64,000 nucleotides of DNA from an uncultured Polaribacter sp. (GCA_947497755.1 CANMHT010000001.1:62001-126000); one strand, 5' to 3'; shown: positions 27,776-37,108, counted from the first letter of the stretch. The notes: generated by a model not told the origin, from the letters alone. A program made the numbers and translations.

Positions 27776-27808
27776 ATGACAATGTGAAATTTAAGAAATC
27801 ATTGTCAT
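27776..27808. repeat. Perfect 9-bp inverted repeat
   Basis: ATGACAATG (27776-27784) and CATTGTCAT (27800-27808) are perfect complements separated by 15 nt, in which ATTT and AAAT can pair again. The neighbouring repeat also contains GACA...TGTC, so TTGTC-type half-sites recur in this gap. Confidence 0.6.
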
Positions 27809-27981
27809 GAGTTTAAGGTATCATAATTATATGAATTAAAAAAATATTACAATAAAAATAAATATTAAAATATAAATTATTGTTTGAAGAAGTAAAATTA
27901 TGCCAGTCGGGGGAATGGTTAACTTAATTAGTGTCGAAGGATAATTCTTTATTGTAAGAAATTTTAATTTCTCATTATGAT

Positions 27982-28013
27982 AAAAAAAAGCCGCTTCTTG
28001 TATTAGAAGCGGC
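27982..28013 (-). terminator. Terminator of the PLP enzyme gene
   Basis: GCCGCTTCT (27990-27998) and AGAAGCGGC (28005-28013) form a perfect GC-rich stem. Read on the minus strand it is followed by eight T residues (27982-27989). It lies 22-53 nt past the stop codon at 28035. A weaker T-rich stretch on the plus side could make it bidirectional. Confidence 0.9.
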
Positions 28014-28034
28014 TTTATTTTTAAATAAGGTTTT

Positions 28035-29861
28035 TTATATACTTTCTACAAAATCTAAAAATACTTTTTTATGTAGTTCTAAATCTAAATTAGGAGAAAC
28101 AGCCACACGAGCTATATAATCTTTATCACCTTCTTTAGTTGTTCCTTGAGTAGAGGTAGCAGGTATAGTCCAATAACAGCCTTTTAATTGTCCATAACTT
28201 ACGCAGTATTTGCTTTCATTTGGAATTTTTGTAATCATTAAGTTGATTAATTTTAAATTCAAGGCTCTTTTATAAAGCTCTCTCTCTTCATCACTTGTCC
28301 CTTTTGTTGGTAGATCTAATGAAAAAACCGAAGGCGTAAATCCTTGAGAAGCCAACTCTTCTGAAACAAAATTAATTTTAGCCTCTGGTAATGTTTCTTT
28401 AATATAATTTACAAACTGACGAGTATTTAGGTAAGCATCTTTAATTCGTTGATTCATAGAAGGTAATTGTTCGGCTAATATTTCATACTGAAAATCTGTA
28501 GCCTCATTATTACAAATTTGTAGGTGCAACGCAATTTTTTCTATTAAATGTTGTGCTTTTTTATTTCCAACACAATAACCAGCCGTGCATTTTCCTCCAC
28601 TAGGAAATTTTGATCCACTAGCAAATGAAATGGTTTGTACACTAGATAAGATCTCTTTTTCTCCTAAGAAATGTACATTAGGACAAAATGTTTGATCTAA
28701 TATAAACACGGGAGCAATTGCATTACCAGTATTAGAAGTACGCTCTTTACTTAATACATCTCTTAGTTTTGTTAAATCAGGAACTTCTACTCTTGGATTG
28801 GTTGGAATTTCTGCGATAATAAAAGGTACAGCATCTTCGCTTGCAATCTCAGCTAATACTGTATCTATGCTTTGTACCATATCATTATCTCCATCAACAG
28901 GTAAATCCATAATAGATACATTTTCTAAACAAGCAGCAATTCTTCTAGCTTGATCGTTTGTACCACCATAACAATTAGGAGGAACTACAATTTTAATCGC
29001 TTTTCCTTTATGGTTGATGACAGCATGGTGAATCAATCCCATTAAAATAGCGTATTGAATAGACAATCCACTTGAAGCAACTAAAGCTTCAGTGGGTGCT
29101 TCAGTAATCTCTTTAATAACTCTTTTAACAGTGTTTTTGTTTTCTTCTTGGTTGCTCTGGTTCTTTGTAAAAGATTGCTTTATTAAATTATTTAATGCAA
29201 CAAGAGAATTTGCAGGTGTCATGGCAATGGTTTCTCTTCTTCTTACATGCTGTATTTCTGAAATATAATCTGTGTTTTGAGCACCATTAATTACAACAAT
29301 ACTACCTAACTCTTTATGTATATTAATAAAGAAATCTATACCAGTTTCTAATGTAAATGAGCAAGTATCTTCAGGAGAATCAATAACAATAATGCTTCCA
29401 TTGTAATTCGGTATTTCATTGATAGACGATATTTTTTGTAATTCAAATGAATAACCGTAAATGGTTTTTAAAATATCAGCATCAAAAGAATTTGGAAGCG
29501 ATTCTTTATAGCAAATAAGTGTGTTTTTATTTTTAAATAGGTTTTTTCTTAAAATTGCTAGTATAGGAGCTGTTTTTGATGAAAAACTAATTACATTTTC
29601 AGAAGAAATATCGAGTAAATTAGCAATGGTCCATTCTAAAATGCAGGATAAAGGATGACCTAATCGGATATAATCAAAAGCAGTAGGCAATTCATTTAAA
29701 GATGTTGTATCAGATGAATTCTTGTTAAATAAATTCTGGAAATGCTCTAAAAATTCTGTTTTTGCTAAAGATTCGTTGTAAATGTCTAATCTATGAGTGG
29801 TTAGATTTAGCCAGTCTGCTGGCATGTTTTCTAAGACATTTTTTATATAATTTTTTATCAT
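28035..29861 (-). CDS. Cys/Met-metabolism type PLP enzyme with a degenerate N-terminal copy
   Basis: This 608-residue protein is half as long again as a typical cystathionine synthase/lyase (about 390). Residues about 250-608 are the recognisable PLP domain: VASSGLSIQYAILMGL, a YGGT-type loop in NCYGGTNDQARR, AEIPTNPRVEVPDL, DQTFCPNVHFLG, and the likely PLP lysine K418 in SFASGSKFPSGGKCTAG. Residues about 55-235 look like a second, decayed version of the same fold, without a PLP lysine. The reaction is unknown; gamma-synthase, lyase or sulfhydrylase chemistry is possible. It lies alone between two terminators, next to gcvP. Confidence 0.75.
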   Translation of the reverse strand: MIKNYIKNVLENMPADWLNLTTHRLDIYNESLAKTEFLEHFQNLFNKNSSDTTSLNELPTAFDYIRLGHPLSCILEWTIANLLDISSENVISFSSKTAPILAILRKNLFKNKNTLICYKESLPNSFDADILKTIYGYSFELQKISSINEIPNYNGSIIVIDSPEDTCSFTLETGIDFFINIHKELGSIVVINGAQNTDYISEIQHVRRRETIAMTPANSLVALNNLIKQSFTKNQSNQEENKNTVKRVIKEITEAPTEALVASSGLSIQYAILMGLIHHAVINHKGKAIKIVVPPNCYGGTNDQARRIAACLENVSIMDLPVDGDNDMVQSIDTVLAEIASEDAVPFIIAEIPTNPRVEVPDLTKLRDVLSKERTSNTGNAIAPVFILDQTFCPNVHFLGEKEILSSVQTISFASGSKFPSGGKCTAGYCVGNKKAQHLIEKIALHLQICNNEATDFQYEILAEQLPSMNQRIKDAYLNTRQFVNYIKETLPEAKINFVSEELASQGFTPSVFSLDLPTKGTSDEERELYKRALNLKLINLMITKIPNESKYCVSYGQLKGCYWTIPATSTQGTTKEGDKDYIARVAVSPNLDLELHKKVFLDFVESI

Positions 29862-29953
29862 TGGATATTCTCTAATTTTCGGAGCTAAGATACATTTTTA
29901 ACTGCTTTTTTGAGAAGAGTAGAATTCTTTTGTTTTATTAAAGTTTTGTTCAT

Positions 29954-29989
29954 AAAAAAAACCGTTTCTAAATAGAAACGGTTTTTTTT
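29954..29989. terminator. Bidirectional terminator after gcvP
   Basis: ACCGTTTCT (29961-29969) pairs perfectly with AGAAACGGT (29974-29982) around AAAT. An A-run on the left (29954-29960) and an eight-T run on the right give U-tails on both strands. It is 19 nt past the gcvP stop on the minus strand and upstream of the PLP enzyme gene. Confidence 0.88.
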
Positions 29990-30007
29990 ATTTATAATGA
30001 TTGTTTG

Positions 30008-32851
30008 TTACATATAATCTTCAATTGGATTACAAGAACAGATTAAATTTCTGTCTCCAAAAGCATCATCAACACGTCTAACAGAAGGCCAGAATTTATT
30101 TTCTGCAATGTATGCTAACGGGAAAGCAGCTTCTTTACGAGTATATGGTAAATCCCACTCATCAGCAGTAAGTAACTCTTGTGTGTGAGGCGCGTTTTTC
30201 AATACATTATTGCTGTCCTCTTTAGTAGCAGCTTCTATTTCTTTGCGAATAGCGATTAAAGCATCACAAAAGCGATCTAATTCGGCAATACTTTCAGACT
30301 CTGTTGGCTCTACCATAATGGTACCGGCAACAGGGAAAGAAACAGTTGGCGCATGGAAGCCATAATCCATTAAACGCTTTGCAATATCAACAACTTCAAT
30401 TCCGTGTTGTTTAAAGTCTCTACAGTCTAAAATCATTTCGTGTGCAGCACGATTCATTTCACCTGTATATAAAGTTTTGTAATGTCCGCTTAAACGTTCT
30501 TTAATATAGTTAGCATTTAAGATAGCATTCTTTGTAGAGTTTGTTAACCCGTCTGCTCCTAACATGGTAATATATCCATAAGAAATTAAACAAGCTAAAG
30601 CAGAACCCCAAGGAGCAGCAGAAATTGCTGTAATAGCATTTTCTCCTCCGGTTGCAACTACAGGATTTGTTGGTAAGAATGGTACTAATTGTGGAGCAAC
30701 ACAAATTGGACCAACTCCAGGACCACCACCACCATGTGGAATTGCAAATGTTTTATGTAAGTTTAAGTGACAAACGTCTGCACCAATAGTAGCAGGATTT
30801 GTCAATCCAACTTGTGCATTCATATTTGCACCATCCATATATACTTGTCCACCATTATCATGAATAATTTGTGTAATTTCCATAATGGCTTTTTCGTAAA
30901 CTCCGTGAGTAGAAGGGTAAGTTACCATTAAAGCAGAAAGGTTGTCTTTGTGTAATTCTGCTTTTTCACGTAAATCTGCTACATCAATATTTCCTCTTTC
31001 ATCTGTTTTTGTAACCACAACTTTCATCCCGGCCATTACTGCTGAAGCAGGATTAGTACCGTGTGCAGAAGCAGGAATTAAACAGATGTTTCTGTTAAAA
31101 TCACCATTTGCTTCGTGGTATGCTCTAATTGTCATTAACCCAGCAAATTCTCCTTGTGCACCAGAATTAGGTTGTAAAGAAGTTCCTGCAAAACCTGTAA
31201 TTACATTCAGTTGGTTTTCTAAATTAGACAAAACTTCTTGATAACCTTGTGCTTGATCTAATGGAGCAAAAGGATGGATATTCCCCCATTGAGGATTGCT
31301 TAAAGGAAGCATTTCTGAAGCAGCATTTAATTTCATGGTACAAGATCCTAATGAAATCATAGAATGATTTAACGCTAAATCTTTACGCTCTAATTTTTTG
31401 ATATAACGCATCATGTCAGTTTCTGACTGATATGTGTTAAATACTTCGTTATCTAAAAATGAAGTATTTCTTTGAATTGCTTCTGGTATTATACTCTCAG
31501 TGTTTATTACATCGATAGTAGTTTCGTTCAATCCAAATGCAGTTGTAAAACAAGCTAGTATTGCGTTGATTTCTTTAACTCCAACAGTTTCGTTTATAGA
31601 AATGCTTACTGTATTGTCATCAACATAATTAAAGTTAATTCCGTTTGCTTCTGCAACCGGTTTTAAAATGCTAGCTTCTGCTTTAATAGAAATAGTATCG
31701 AAATAAGCAGCGTTGTTTTGTTCAAATCCTAAGCTTTCTAATGCTTTGGCTAAAGTAACAGTTGAGGCGTGTACATGATCAGCAATAAATTGAATTCCGT
31801 CTTTACCATGGTAAACAGCGTACATTCCTGCCATTACAGCTAATAATACTTGTGCAGTACAAATATTAGAAGTTGCTTTTTCTCTTTTAATATGTTGCTC
31901 TCTGGTTTGTAATGCCATACGTAAAGCACGACCTCCAGTAACATCTTTTGTAACTCCAATAATTCTACCAGGAATACTTCTTTTGTACTTTTCTTTTGTA
32001 GCAAAATATCCAGCGTGTGGTCCTCCATAACCTAAAGGAATTCCGAAACGTTGTGTAGTTCCTACTACAACATCAACACCAAACTCTGCTGGCGCTTTTA
32101 ACTTAGCTAAAGATAAAATATCTGCAGCAACGGCTACTTTAATATTATTATCGTTTGCTTTTGTAACAAAGTTAGAATAATCATAAGCTTGTCCATGTTT
32201 TCCTGGGTATTGTAAAATAGCTCCGAAAAACTCATCAGAAAAATCAAAATCTTCATGATTTCCAATTACCAACTCAATTCCAATTGGAGTAGCACGAGTT
32301 TGTAATACAGATAAAGTTTGAGGTAGTATTTCTTCAGAAACAAAGAATTTAACAACACCTGCTTTCTTTTGTGCTCTTTCTCTTACATCAAATAGTAATG
32401 CCATAGCTTCAGCAGCAGCAGTTCCTTCGTCTAATAAAGATGCGTTTGCTAATTCCATTCCGGTTAAATCACAAACCATTGTTTGGTAATTTAATAAAGC
32501 TTCTAAACGTCCTTGAGCAATTTCTGCTTGATAAGGAGTATAAGCAGTATACCAACCTGGATTTTCTAAAATATTACGCTGAATAACACTAGGAACAATT
32601 GCTTCGTGATATCCTAAACCGATGTAACTTTTATACACTTTATTTTTAGCTCCTAATTCGTTAATATGACTTAGGTATTCATATTCGCTCATAGATGGCG
32701 CTAAATCTAGTTCATTTTCTAATCGAATATCATCAGGAATGGTTTCGTAAATTAATTGATCAATGCTATCTGCTTTAATTGTAGCTAACATTTTTTCTTG
32801 CTCTTTGGCATTTGGACCAATGTGTCTTCTTTGGAATGAATATGTGTTCAT
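30008..32851 (-). CDS. gcvP: Glycine dehydrogenase (decarboxylating), P protein
   Basis: At 947 residues this is the fused homodimeric-type P protein. It decarboxylates glycine and passes the aminomethyl group to the lipoyl H protein in glycine cleavage. The N-terminal half contains TAYTPYQAEIAQGRLEAL and GYGGPHAGYFATKEKYKR. The C-terminal half has the PLP lysine in CHLNLHKTFAIPHGGGGPG near residue 700, and the C-terminus has PHTQELLTADEWDLPYTR. gcvT and gcvH are not adjacent. The serine-synthesis gene fusion lies about 1.1 kb away, on the other strand. Confidence 0.97.
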   Translation of the reverse strand: MNTYSFQRRHIGPNAKEQEKMLATIKADSIDQLIYETIPDDIRLENELDLAPSMSEYEYLSHINELGAKNKVYKSYIGLGYHEAIVPSVIQRNILENPGWYTAYTPYQAEIAQGRLEALLNYQTMVCDLTGMELANASLLDEGTAAAEAMALLFDVRERAQKKAGVVKFFVSEEILPQTLSVLQTRATPIGIELVIGNHEDFDFSDEFFGAILQYPGKHGQAYDYSNFVTKANDNNIKVAVAADILSLAKLKAPAEFGVDVVVGTTQRFGIPLGYGGPHAGYFATKEKYKRSIPGRIIGVTKDVTGGRALRMALQTREQHIKREKATSNICTAQVLLAVMAGMYAVYHGKDGIQFIADHVHASTVTLAKALESLGFEQNNAAYFDTISIKAEASILKPVAEANGINFNYVDDNTVSISINETVGVKEINAILACFTTAFGLNETTIDVINTESIIPEAIQRNTSFLDNEVFNTYQSETDMMRYIKKLERKDLALNHSMISLGSCTMKLNAASEMLPLSNPQWGNIHPFAPLDQAQGYQEVLSNLENQLNVITGFAGTSLQPNSGAQGEFAGLMTIRAYHEANGDFNRNICLIPASAHGTNPASAVMAGMKVVVTKTDERGNIDVADLREKAELHKDNLSALMVTYPSTHGVYEKAIMEITQIIHDNGGQVYMDGANMNAQVGLTNPATIGADVCHLNLHKTFAIPHGGGGPGVGPICVAPQLVPFLPTNPVVATGGENAITAISAAPWGSALACLISYGYITMLGADGLTNSTKNAILNANYIKERLSGHYKTLYTGEMNRAAHEMILDCRDFKQHGIEVVDIAKRLMDYGFHAPTVSFPVAGTIMVEPTESESIAELDRFCDALIAIRKEIEAATKEDSNNVLKNAPHTQELLTADEWDLPYTRKEAAFPLAYIAENKFWPSVRRVDDAFGDRNLICSCNPIEDYM

Positions 32852-33059
32852 TGCTGCGCTGTTGTTTGTTATTATTAAGAAGCAATTTCTCCTAAGAAAA
32901 AGCTTTTAAAAGGCTGTTAATTATTTTTGCTGAATATCAAATTATTAATTTCATATTTCGGGTATCAAAAGTAATTAAAATTGCAGAAATAATTATGATA
33001 TGATTTTCATAAAATAATGCATTTTATTAACCATAAACCCACCTTATGAACAGTTTGTT

Positions 33060-33067
33060 TATTTTTG
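33060..33067 (+). promoter_or_regulatory. -7 box immediately before the UbiA-like gene
   Basis: TATTTTTG fits TAnnTTTG exactly, and the ATG at 33072 is only 4 nt past it. If used, transcription would start at about the initiation codon, giving a leaderless or nearly leaderless mRNA. No TTTG is present 19-21 nt upstream, so the call is tentative. Confidence 0.4.
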
Positions 33068-33071
33068 TGGA

Positions 33072-33890
33072 ATGCAAATCCTAAAAAAACTTTTTGATTT
33101 TTATTTAAATGCTAGTATTCATGTGGCATTGGCAGTTTATTCTTTGGTTAGAATTACAGAAATTTATTTTGATTTAAATTACAATGAGCCACTAAACTAT
33201 TTTGCATTTTATGCAACCATTACTGGATATAATTTTGTGAAGTATTTCGGAATCGCAAAATTTCATCATAGAAGTTTAACTCAGAACTTAAAAATCATTC
33301 AAATTTTTTCATTGATCTGTTTTTTGTTACTCTGCTATTATGCATCCCAATTAGCTCTTAATACGTTGCTTGTTTATTCAGCTTTTGGATTGCTTACTGT
33401 TTTATATGCAATTCCTTTTTTAAGTGGTTTTCAGAAAAGTTTGCGAGGTGTTAGTTATTTAAAGATTGTTGTTGTAGCACTGGTTTGGTCTGGAGTTACG
33501 GTTATATTACCGCTTTTTGATACAGGAGAAGAGTTGTTGAATAGCACAGTTATTTGGATGACTATTCAACGTTTTCTGTTGGTGTGTGTGTTAATTTTGC
33601 CTTTTGATATTAGAGATCTACAGTTTGATGCAATCTCTTTACAAACTATTCCGCGTAAAATAGGTGTAGAGAAAACCAAAAAATTAGGATATATATTGTT
33701 ATTGTTTAGTCTGTTTATTGAATTTTTAATTGCTCCGGATGCTAGTTTTAGAACGGCATTTTTAGTGGTGTTTTTTGTTATGCTTTTTATGTTGATGAGA
33801 GCTAGAGAAACACAGCCAAAATATTATAGTTCTTTTTTTGTAGAAGCTATTCCTATTTTTTGGTGGTTAATACTTATTGTTTTTGACTAA
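33072..33890 (+). CDS. UbiA-like membrane protein with altered active site
   Basis: The 272-residue protein has about eight membrane helices and the layout of UbiA prenyltransferases. The second aspartate motif is kept: PFDIRDLQFDAISLQTIPRKIG, a good match to the family NDIRD...D...TLP pattern. The first motif, normally NDxxDxxxD on the second helix pair, appears as GYNFVKYFGIA and lacks the aspartates. That would remove magnesium-diphosphate binding residues, so transferase activity is doubtful. It is preceded by a possible leaderless promoter, divergent from gcvP. Similar proteins are annotated as hypothetical in flavobacteria. Confidence 0.7.
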   Translation: MQILKKLFDFYLNASIHVALAVYSLVRITEIYFDLNYNEPLNYFAFYATITGYNFVKYFGIAKFHHRSLTQNLKIIQIFSLICFLLLCYYASQLALNTLLVYSAFGLLTVLYAIPFLSGFQKSLRGVSYLKIVVVALVWSGVTVILPLFDTGEELLNSTVIWMTIQRFLLVCVLILPFDIRDLQFDAISLQTIPRKIGVEKTKKLGYILLLFSLFIEFLIAPDASFRTAFLVVFFVMLFMLMRARETQPKYYSSFFVEAIPIFWWLILIVFD

Positions 33891-33993
33891 TTCTTATCTA
33901 AGAAAATGATTTCGTAATTCTTTTAAAAATATCATTGCTCTCTCGTATTACTTTGTAAATTTACTTGCTTAAATACAACACATAGTAAACAAA

Positions 33994-35886
33994 ATGAATA
34001 CTTTAAAAAGGAACTATATTTTTGACTTTGATAGTACATTAACCAAAGTAGAAGCCTTAGATGTTTTAGCAGAAATTACGTTAGTAAATAATCCTAATAG
34101 AGATGCAATTATTAAAGAAATAATAGAGATTACCAATTTAGGAATTGATGGAGAAATTTCTTTTACAGAATCTTTAGAAAGAAGGATTCAATTATTAGGC
34201 GCAAAGAGAGCTGACTTATCTGGCTTAATTGATGCTCTTAAAAAGCAAGTTTCAGTATCCATAGAAAAGAACAAGGAGTTTTTTGAAAACTTTTCTGAAG
34301 ATATTTATGTAATCTCAGCAGGGTTTAAAGAATTTATTGTACCTATTGTTGCTGCTTATAATATACCAGAAGAAAGAGTGTTTGCAAATACTTTTGAGTT
34401 TGATGAGGATGAAGTTATTATAGGTTTTGATAGAGAAAATCCTTTGTCTGTTCACAATGGGAAAATTCAGTGTTTACGAGATTTAAATTTAGAAGGAGAG
34501 ATTCAAGTAATTGGTGATGGTTATAGTGATGCTGTTACTAAAGAAGCAGGAGTAGCGCATAAGTTTTTTGCTTATACAGAAAATGTTTCTAGAGATAAAA
34601 CCACTCAAAATGCAGATCATATTACTCCAAATTTGGATGAGTTTTTATTTGTAAATAAACTACCAAGAAATATTTCGTATCCTAAAAACAGAATTAAAAT
34701 TTTGTTATTAGAAAATGTGCATCCCGATGCTTTTGAAAAATTATCTGAAGACGGATTTTCGGTAGAAACAGTTTCTAAAAGTTTGTCTGAAGATGAGTTG
34801 ATAGAGAAAATAAAAGATGTACATGTTTTAGGAATACGTTCTAAAACACAGGTTACTAAAAAAGTAATTGAAGCTGCAGAAAAATTATTGGTGATTGGTG
34901 CTTTTTGTATTGGAACCAAACAGATAGATCTTGAAACTTGTAAGGATCATGGTGTTGTAGTATTTAATGCGCCATATAGCAATACACGTTCTGTAGTAGA
35001 ATTGGCCATTGGAGAGATTATTATGTTAATGCGTAGTGTCTTTTTAAGAAGTACTGAGTTGCATAATGGGCAATGGAATAAAACAGCCAATGGTTCTAGA
35101 GAAGTTAGAGGTAAAAAACTGGGGATTGTTGGTTATGGAAACATAGGGAAACAATTGTCTGTCTTAGCGGAAGCTCTAGGAATGGATGTGTATTATTATG
35201 ATGTAGAAGATAAATTAGCTTTAGGAAATGCAACTAAAATTGACGATTTATCTGATTTATTATCTATTTCTGATGTGATTACATTACATATTGATGATAA
35301 TGCTGCTAACAAAAATTTTATTGGAGCAAAAGAAATTTCTCAAATGAAAGATGGTGTACACTTAATTAATCTTTCGAGAGGTTTTGTGGTAGATATTGAA
35401 GCATTAAAGGAAGCGTTGCAATCTGGAAAAATTGCTGGTGCTGCTGTAGATGTGTATCCAAAAGAACCAAGAGCAAATGGTCATTTTTATACTGAGTTAA
35501 AAGGATTGGATAATGTAATTTTAACTCCACATGTTGGAGGAAGCACAGAAGAAGCACAAAAAGATATTGCAGATTTTGTACCTGGAAAAATTATGGGATA
35601 TGTCAATTCTGGGAATACTGTAGATGCAGTAAACTTCCCTAGGATTAGATTGCCTAAACATGAAAATGCCCACCGTTTTTTACATATTCATAAAAATATT
35701 CCAGGAGTGATGGCAAAGATTAATAAAGTGTTGGCAAAGTATGATATGAATATTATTGGGCAATATTTATCTACAGATGATAAAGTAGGATATGTAATTA
35801 CAGATTTAGATAAAGAATACAACCCAAAAGTAATAAAGAAGCTAAAAGAAGTAGAAGGGACTATTAAATTCAGAGTTTTATATTAA
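33994..35886 (+). CDS. Fused phosphoserine phosphatase and 3-phosphoglycerate dehydrogenase
   Basis: This 630-residue protein joins the first and last enzymes of serine synthesis. Residues 1 to about 215 are a SerB-type HAD domain: motif I FDFDSTLT (D11, D13), motif II ISAGF (108-112) and motif III IGDGYSD (173-179). Residues about 230-545 are a D-3-phosphoglycerate dehydrogenase: GYGNIG (380-385), VDVYPKEP and catalytic H513 in TPHVGGST. Residues about 563-630 are an ACT domain (NIPGVMAKINKVLAKYDMNI), the serine-sensing module of SerA. The middle enzyme SerC is not in the window. All key residues are present in both halves. Confidence 0.9.
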   Translation: MNTLKRNYIFDFDSTLTKVEALDVLAEITLVNNPNRDAIIKEIIEITNLGIDGEISFTESLERRIQLLGAKRADLSGLIDALKKQVSVSIEKNKEFFENFSEDIYVISAGFKEFIVPIVAAYNIPEERVFANTFEFDEDEVIIGFDRENPLSVHNGKIQCLRDLNLEGEIQVIGDGYSDAVTKEAGVAHKFFAYTENVSRDKTTQNADHITPNLDEFLFVNKLPRNISYPKNRIKILLLENVHPDAFEKLSEDGFSVETVSKSLSEDELIEKIKDVHVLGIRSKTQVTKKVIEAAEKLLVIGAFCIGTKQIDLETCKDHGVVVFNAPYSNTRSVVELAIGEIIMLMRSVFLRSTELHNGQWNKTANGSREVRGKKLGIVGYGNIGKQLSVLAEALGMDVYYYDVEDKLALGNATKIDDLSDLLSISDVITLHIDDNAANKNFIGAKEISQMKDGVHLINLSRGFVVDIEALKEALQSGKIAGAAVDVYPKEPRANGHFYTELKGLDNVILTPHVGGSTEEAQKDIADFVPGKIMGYVNSGNTVDAVNFPRIRLPKHENAHRFLHIHKNIPGVMAKINKVLAKYDMNIIGQYLSTDDKVGYVITDLDKEYNPKVIKKLKEVEGTIKFRVLY

Positions 35887-35916
35887 AAAAAAAGCCTCCA
35901 ATTGGAGGCTTTTTTT
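35885..35916. terminator. Bidirectional terminator after the serine-synthesis fusion
   Basis: AAAGCCTCC (35891-35899) pairs with GGAGGCTTT (35904-35912) around AATT. Nine A residues precede it and a T-run to 35916 follows, so it works for both strands. It overlaps the stop codon of the converging lipoprotein gene by two bases. Confidence 0.9.
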
Positions 35917-37108
35917 ATGGCTTAATTTCTAAGCTTTCTTTTAAATTGATAATCTTATCGTCTTTTACTCCTAAATACCTTCTGCTACCTAAATATCTTT
36001 TTTTATTAAAAGCATCGTAGTGTTTTTCGTTTTCATTAATAGAACTTAGATGTACATTACTTGCCGAGTGAATAAATTCTCCTTTACCGTTTCCTAACCA
36101 AATTCCAACATGAGTTACACGTTGTTTTTTGTCTTTGGTTGCTGGGGTTCCAAAGAACATCAAGTCGCCTTTTTCTAAACCTTCAAAAGTAAGATCTTTG
36201 TCAACTACTTTTCCTGCATGAACTTGTTGTGAGGCATCTCTCGGAATAACATAACCGTTCATTAGATAAACAGTTTTAGTAAAACCACTACAGTCATTAC
36301 CTTTTGGAGAAGTTCCTCCCCATAAATAAGGAACACCTAACATGGTTTTTGCAGAAGCTTCAATAAATGATGCATTTGAAGGATTGTTTTTTAACCAAGT
36401 TGTATATAAAACAGCTTCCGATTTTTTTACATAGCCAATTCTATTATCTGGATATCTTACTTGGTAGAAAGAACCAGATTCTTTGTCTAATGCTAAAATG
36501 CCACCAAAAGCGATGTCAGAAACTCTTGTTGAAGAATCGTTTGCATCTTCATAAACATAGCCAGAATTGCTGGTAAAAATAACCTTTGTTTTTTCATTCC
36601 ATTGTTGTAATTCATCAGTAGTCATTCGTTGTATTCCTCCGTTATCAACCCAAGAAATATATTTATCTGGTGTTTGAATACGATACCAACTTCCTTTTTT
36701 ATCCAATACTTTTAATTCCATTCCAAGTAAACCTTGTGTTCCAAGTTCTGCGGAGTGCTTTGGCTTAGATCTAATGTTAATCACAGAGTTGTTTCCTAAA
36801 GCATAAATTTTATTTCCAACAGCAGAGTCAGGAAGAATTCTTACTTTATTATTAAATGAAACATTTCTTTCTTTAAGACTATCTAGTAATATAGAAATTG
36901 CTTTTTTAGAGGTAGTCTCTCCTGTTAAAAGAACCTTGTTATTTTTGTTTTCAAAGCGAATATCAAACAATTCTACACGTTTGTCTGGAGCATATTCTTT
37001 TTTAATATTAGCGTGTAGGCTTTCTAATTCACTAACTGTATTGTTTGTAGTATTACAAGATAGTAATGTTACAAAAAGAACCAGTCCCAATGTTTTTAAA
37101 AGTTTCAT
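35915..37108 (-). CDS. SH3/NlpC-P60 peptidoglycan endopeptidase, lipoprotein
   Basis: The 397-residue protein has a lipoprotein signal (LGLVLFVTLLSC, Cys about 19). Two SH3-like domains follow at about 100-160 (VINIRSKPKHSAELGTQGLL) and 170-235 (RVSDIAFGGILALDKESGSF). The C40 NlpC/P60 peptidase domain occupies about 245-385, with the catalytic Cys in GNDCSGFTKTVY and His in THVGIWLGNG. It should cleave gamma-D-glutamyl-diaminopimelate bonds in cell-wall peptides. It is monocistronic between a terminator and a 135-nt upstream gap. Confidence 0.9.
   Translation of the reverse strand: MKLLKTLGLVLFVTLLSCNTTNNTVSELESLHANIKKEYAPDKRVELFDIRFENKNNKVLLTGETTSKKAISILLDSLKERNVSFNNKVRILPDSAVGNKIYALGNNSVINIRSKPKHSAELGTQGLLGMELKVLDKKGSWYRIQTPDKYISWVDNGGIQRMTTDELQQWNEKTKVIFTSNSGYVYEDANDSSTRVSDIAFGGILALDKESGSFYQVRYPDNRIGYVKKSEAVLYTTWLKNNPSNASFIEASAKTMLGVPYLWGGTSPKGNDCSGFTKTVYLMNGYVIPRDASQQVHAGKVVDKDLTFEGLEKGDLMFFGTPATKDKKQRVTHVGIWLGNGKGEFIHSASNVHLSSINENEKHYDAFNKKRYLGSRRYLGVKDDKIINLKESLEIKP

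Larger units (their letters stand above)
27638..28034. other. 397-nt intergenic region with two inverted repeats and a terminator
   Basis: I find no convincing coding frame here. The region is very AT-rich. It contains the inverted repeats listed separately at 27686-27745 and 27776-27808, an unstructured AT tract (27810-27980), and the terminator of the minus-strand PLP enzyme gene near its right end. A small RNA or regulatory region is possible. Confidence 0.6.

Noticed and set aside
32852..33071. Glycine riboswitch upstream of gcvP
   Set aside because: No tandem aptamer-like conserved segments are visible in the short AT-rich leader; only a possible minus-strand -7 box (CAAAAGTA on plus at 32966-32973).
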